A stretch of 64,000 nucleotides of DNA from Gordionus sp. m RMFG-2023. Its lineage: Eukaryota; Nematomorpha; Gordioida; Chordodea; Parachordodidae. Shown in pieces: positions 59,838-64,000 of the stretch. A program made the position numbers and the translations under genes. The stretch covers positions 915,473 through 979,472 of the forward strand of contig NC_088775.1 of the NCBI RefSeq assembly GCF_954871325.1. Direction: 5' to 3'. Numbering within the stretch: position 1 is the stretch's first letter; each line of letters begins with the position of its first letter. The notes under the pieces were generated by a model. The model did no database searches. It was not told where the DNA came from and was given only the letters and a program-made list of their open reading frames with translations.

Positions 59838-61176
59838 TTATAAACTTTTAGGTCCGACTCTGTGACGAATGGCGACGTAAAACGTGGTTAGAAGAGTTTC
59901 ATTCTCTTGGGGGCTCGGCTCCTCTGCGTAGACGATTTCTAATGTGGAATCCCCATTTCCGCTCAATCGTTTGAGGCGTTTCGCGAGGAACGTAGGTTTT
60001 CTATTGTGCGCTTCGATTGCTTAAACGATTTTTTTAAAGAGTAAAATTGTTATGCTCCTAAAATTAAATAAAATATTCTTAAATCCAGCATCTTTCCTGG
60101 GAAAGAGGAAAATCTTCTTAGGTAACATGCTTAGATTTATATCCCCCCCCTCTTTTCATGAGTAGACACCAGAAACCTTCATGGGCCTTATTTCTTGACC
60201 AAACCCACCCCAGGCCAGCTGTAAAGAAATTTTTTTAGGCCCAAAATGGGCCCGGTCCAAGCCCACGATAAGTTTCAAAAAAAATTTCCCGAACCCGGCC
60301 TTAGCCCATATCCAAAAATTTAATTTTTTTTATTTATTTAATGAAAATAAACAATATTTAAATATGTTTAGGGCGACAATTTTGTTTACAATACTGAAAT
60401 TTATTATTATTAGAAGAAGAAAAAAAGGACAATATTTCTTTAAATTAGCAAACTTGTTTCAAATGATCTAAATTTAAATTCAATAATTTTACCCAAGCCC
60501 AGCTCAAGCTTATTTTAAAAAAAATTAAATCCATGCACGGCCCAGGTCCGCTATACCCGGACCTAGTAGGTCTCGGGTATAGACACCGCTCAAAAAACAT
60601 GCGGGATAGTAAAATGGACAAATACAGTATAATTGGATATCAACTTTATAACATAATATATATATCGTACGGGGATTCGGAATCTAGTGTTGCTAAACTA
60701 CCTATCTTCAGTTAACCATATAAATCAGCCCTAGCCATATTTTTATCCAGAAGTATTCTAATCAATCTTCAAGTCGAGGCTCAACTTAGAAGCTTAATTC
60801 AATTTTTTTTAAAATCTAAATAGCTTAACTAAAACACAATAGAGATGGTTCAAAGTTAGGTATTTTAACAACACTATGGGAATCTCTCAATTTTAAATCA
60901 TTTACTTCTGGCGATTTTTGGATTTTAAGAATCTCATTTTACAAGGAATTGCATTTCGGCATGTATAGAGTTGCCCAAACCGTAAATTTAAAAACAATTT
61001 TGCCATGAATTTCAACTTCTAATTTACATTAATTTTTATATGGATTTATCATAGAAATTTTAAAAAAATACTAAAATGTCTCTGGCTGAAATTGGTTGAA
61101 ATGTATAGGGCAAATACTCTAACACATGCTAGAATACATTTTTAGATCGGATTTTTCTTTCTTTCTTTCTTCCTTC

Positions 61177-61207
<31 letters not shown>

Positions 61208-62097
61208 TATCCCCACGGATACCATATCTCCATACCGACATATATAATACTAATGTATAATAGTGAAAATAAACCTTCCTCTTCCGAAATCGAATGATTG
61301 TGAGCGGCGGTTGACGTTGTCATGCGAGGAGGCTGCTCAGATTGGGCGATGACGTCCGAGTAGTGGGTCCATAGATACGTAATCAAGAAATTTTCTAGGC
61401 TTACCTTCAACACCTTTTGCCACTTAAAATAATTGTATATACATTACAACTTTATTTTTTATTTAATCTTACGTAATAATTCTCCGGTACACAGTGTCTA
61501 CGTAAGAAAAAAAATCGAAGATAACACGCCCGAGATTTGCCTTCTTTTTTCTAACCTTAACTCCTAGAAGCCTACCCCCTACCCTTCTCCAGGATACATG
61601 AAATTTAAAGGCCCTTATCTCTCCCCCGCTCTCGTAGATGCGGTAGCTATATAACAATTTTACGAGAATTTCCTTATACGTATAAATATCTTATTTTCAA
61701 CATCATACCGTTATTTACATTTTGATGATTCGAATGGAATATTTGTTCTAATATTATATTATATGGTCAGGCTGCAAATATAAGAGGTCACCGAGCCTAA
61801 AATGTCGAAATACAAAAAAACCCTGACTCAAATATTTACAGAAATGCGAATATTCTGACCCTGATCTAATGTAAAGACATGTAGAAGTTGATGGCCATCT
61901 TTCTTAGATTCCTTTATCTAGGAAACTACATTATATAGTTGAGCTTTTGCGTTAAAAAAAATGCGTAAAACCTGCTCCAAAGACAGATTGGAAAATAAGA
62001 CGGTCACCATTCCTTGCGTGGCACCGAAAATCTCATGAGCCAGAGCTGAAATATTTGTGAAAAGTTTCTGTTCTTTAGTGGTCGCGGAATCCGCCAT
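59838..62097 (-). CDS. Three-exon gene, function unknown
   Basis: Exons 61972-62097 (ATG at 62095-62097), 61275-61422 and 59838-60019 join in phases 0 and 1 to 151 residues. Pieces are MADSATTKEQKLFTNISALA and TVLFSNLSLEQ; then WQKVLKVSLENFLITYLWTH; then KPTFLAKRLKRLSGNGDSTL and TLLTTFYVAIRHRVGPKSL before TAA. GC content and codon pattern stand out from the flanks in all three. Donors are weak (gtttta, gtttat), but gtttat is also used by the PB1-like copy 1. Without splicing, the first exon alone is open to a TAG at 61918 (59 residues). I do not recognise a family; no membrane segment or signal peptide is evident. A GC-rich open stretch at 61469-61657 lies in the first intron but its phase does not fit. 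Confidence 0.5.
60180..60560. repeat. GC-rich GGCCCGG-bearing element remnant
   Basis: Motifs GGCCCAAAATGGGCCCGGTC and GAACCCGGCC at the left; AAGCCCAGCTCAAGC and CACGGCCCAGGTCCG at the right, with an AT-rich middle. It resembles the blocks at 30290 and 62690. Ends not defined. It lies in the second intron of the gene at 59838-62097. Confidence 0.4.
60685..60876. mobile_element. MITE, GTTGTTAAACGG family
   Basis: Starts TAGTGTTGCTAAACTACC and ends GGTATTTTAACAACACTA. The core is degenerate (CAGAAGTATTCTAATCAATC). Intronic. Confidence 0.75.
61154..61208. repeat. TTTC microsatellite
   Basis: TTTC units with a TTCC interruption, just after exon 2 of the gene at 59838-62097 in transcript sense. 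Confidence 0.9.
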
Positions 62098-63656
62098 CTC
62101 ATTAACCTTTGATATATAAAAAAAAATTTAATTATTCTCCTTTTTTCATCTAAAGTTGTTTAAAGGATAATTAACATCTCTCAATTAAAGATGAAAGAAA
62201 AATGATTTTTCCTTTAGGAAAATAAAACACAAATAAAAATGGTTTTCTTTTCATTCTTATTTAATTACTTTTCGTATACAAACAATTACTTGTGGAAAAA
62301 TAAGGTCTTACTAATATTTCATTACAAATTTTTTCATTTAAATCATTTAAGATATTACTCCTTTTTTTTAAAAAAAATTAAGCTTATTTTTAAAAAAAAC
62401 AATAGTATGTTTTTTGTGTGTTTTTTTCATTTTTTTTTGTTTTTTATTTTACATTCCTAATCTTAATACCTTATTTTTTTATTGGTATTTAGAAAGAACA
62501 CATGGATACCTTATCCTTTATTCATTGCTCTCATCATTCACTTCTTCCAGCTGTTTGAATTTTTATTTCTTACATGTTTCCAGGATGCAAAAAAATGTAA
62601 AAGGTTTGGGTTCGGTTCAGGAATTTTGCATAAAGGCTCAAGTTCAAAAAATTAAAAACTTTTTATGAAGCATTCATTCATATATATATCGGAGACCTGC
62701 GGAGGTATCATTCGCACCCCGGCCTGAATTTTAATTAAAATTTTTTATAGATAACAAATGACGATTTAAAATATTCGGCTTGGCCCGGGTATTTTTTTAA
62801 AAAAAATTTAAACCCGGCCCGGCTCGATACTATCCGGTCCCTGTATCCGCCGGAATTAGAACCGCCCGAATACAGCTGGGTAAATAATTTTAATATTTTT
62901 TTTATGATAAATTTAGGGATAAGTTTAATCTTGGAAAGGCCTCTCCCGACCGAAACATATGTTGCTAGGATAGACAGGGTTTGAGATTAGGTTTTCCTAA
63001 CTTTTCTTCCTTCTCAATATATTCCAAGAATAATGGAGATCTTTCGTAATTCTTTTTCATTCCGAAAAATTCAAAAATTTTCCTCAGGACCAGGATAATC
63101 TATTTGGTTTTGAACCAATCGAAAGGAAGGGGAATTGTTAATCGTAAAACATTCATTATCACGTGATTCAATTATACGCCAATTTTGTATGAGATGTTTT
63201 CTAGCTCATGTTTGAGATGTCGACTTAGACACATAGAATTCGACATATCTTTATCTTCGATACTATGGATGATCAGTTTATTGAAGTTGTAAAGGTTTGG
63301 TTACCTCTTTTAATTTATCGGTTGTTCAGGTTAATTAGAAAATATTGAATTATGCAAGTTCTAGAGGTTCGGTTTGACACTCTTACCTATATTTTCTTCT
63401 TATTATTTTATTTTTTGCAAAGATGTTCAAATTGTTTCATTTAAGACAGCTATCCCGATAGTGGCTTTCATGACAAAATTTTAATGATAATACAAATCTT
63501 ACCTATTTTATTTGGGGTGGGGGGGGGGGCTAGTACGCTCTCTAATTCCAGTTATAGCCCCCCGCTGCCTCAATCTTCTTCGATTTTATATTTTATTTCC
63601 TTCCTCATCTATTTCACTTATAATAACTACTAAATTTCAAATAGCTAATTTCATTT
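62098..63656. other. Intergenic AT-rich region
   Basis: Lies between the start of the gene at 62097 and the end of the gene at 63657. It contains a GC-rich block at 62690-62880 (CCCGGCCCGGCTCGATACTA, TCCGGTCCCTGTATCCGCCG) and a poly-G run near 63516-63529. The first few hundred bases presumably include the promoter of the 62097 gene. No exon recognised. Confidence 0.45.
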
Positions 63657-63850
63657 TTAAACATTCGTGATGAAAGAATCTAAGCCGCTTCCCGATGTGG
63701 AACTAGCCGGAACGGAATCGCGATGCGCGGTAAGATTGGAATATTTCCGCGGAATGGTCAAAATTTTGGCGGGGAGAAGTACGGTCTTGTTAGCATCGTT
63801 ACTCGAGCAGTTCGATTTGCAGAGAATACTGGCACCATCTTCAGCACGAT
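63657..63850 (-). CDS. Last coding exon of a gene entering from the right
   Basis: A strong acceptor (ccctttgcag) precedes 63850, after which the frame runs 64 codons to TAA. It includes EDGASILCKSNCSSNDANKT, AKILTIPRKYSNLTAHRDS and the C-terminus SGSGLDSFITNV. GC content is well above the flanks. The opposite strand is also open (63667-63888), but the acceptor and exon-like composition favour the minus strand. The protein is a Ser/Asn-rich tail that I do not recognise; the rest lies outside the window. Confidence 0.6.
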
Positions 63851-64000
63851 CTGCAAAGGGATATTTTATCAAAAACATTGTCATATAGATACTGAAAATA
63901 TTTATGTGGCACTTTCTTAATGTAAGTAAATTGATGGCTTATCCACCTAGGTATATACGTAATTTTTACACAATAACGAAAATGAAATGACTTGTGGAGG

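Noticed and set aside
60530-60600. GC-rich fold resembling a tRNA
   Set aside because: No anticodon arm or conserved T-loop sequence; better explained as the end of the GGCCCGG-bearing repeat.
61469-61657. GC-rich frame (YRIYESGGEIRAF...) in an intron
   Set aside because: It has plausible splice edges (ttatatag, gtaaga), but its phase fits neither neighbouring exon, so it was kept out of the gene model.
63667-63888. Plus-strand 73-codon frame
   Set aside because: Antisense shadow of the minus-strand last exon, which has a strong acceptor and stop.

Overview
This is an AT-rich eukaryotic, almost certainly animal, stretch. Genes are split by introns, splice phases can be followed by eye, one gene is a recognisable homologue of the animal/fungal spliceosome- and SAP30-associated protein SAP30BP (HCNGP), and another is a row of immunoglobulin-like exons that all sit between phase-1 introns. 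I cannot name the species or phylum. Much of the window is not coding: cut-and-paste DNA transposons (hAT, piggyBac, MULE), short inverted-repeat elements (MITEs), GAAA/GGAA/GAGAA microsatellites and poly-G runs.

Layout. 1-7412 (minus): part of a multi-exon gene of at least eight Ig-like exons, with MITEs in its introns. 7540-13100: microsatellites and AT-rich DNA with little I can read. 13962-17785: a MITE split by a 3.7 kb hAT transposon with a clean 8-bp target duplication; the transposon holds two transposase copies tail to tail. 18300-29310 (plus): a tandem cluster of five small three-exon genes or relics whose products look like stand-alone PB1 domains, spread by local duplication, with a datable MITE insertion and a small inversion. 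29310-33000: mostly unreadable AT-rich DNA. 33021-42425 (minus): the SAP30BP gene, whose introns carry a long-TIR element and a palindromic MULE relic. 43118-44246 (minus): a three-exon gene for an acidic protein. 45051-47434: a nearly whole piggyBac element between TTAA sites. 48644-49378: a 57-bp minisatellite. 49729-53857: a second copy of the same tail-to-tail hAT composite, in the opposite orientation, with another small hAT-like element nested in it. 54162-55013: nested MITEs. 56296-57853 (minus): a four-exon gene for a single-pass membrane protein. 58130-58500: a nearly perfect long hairpin. 59838-62097 (minus): a three-exon gene of unknown function. 63657-63850 (minus): the last exon of a gene entering from the right.

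Gene models were built by hand from reading frames, splice signals and phase agreement. The strongest calls are the hAT and piggyBac boundaries (target duplications visible), SAP30BP, and the PB1-like cluster. The most unusual items are the composite hAT element seen twice, the PB1-like gene family, the Ig exon row and the long hairpin.
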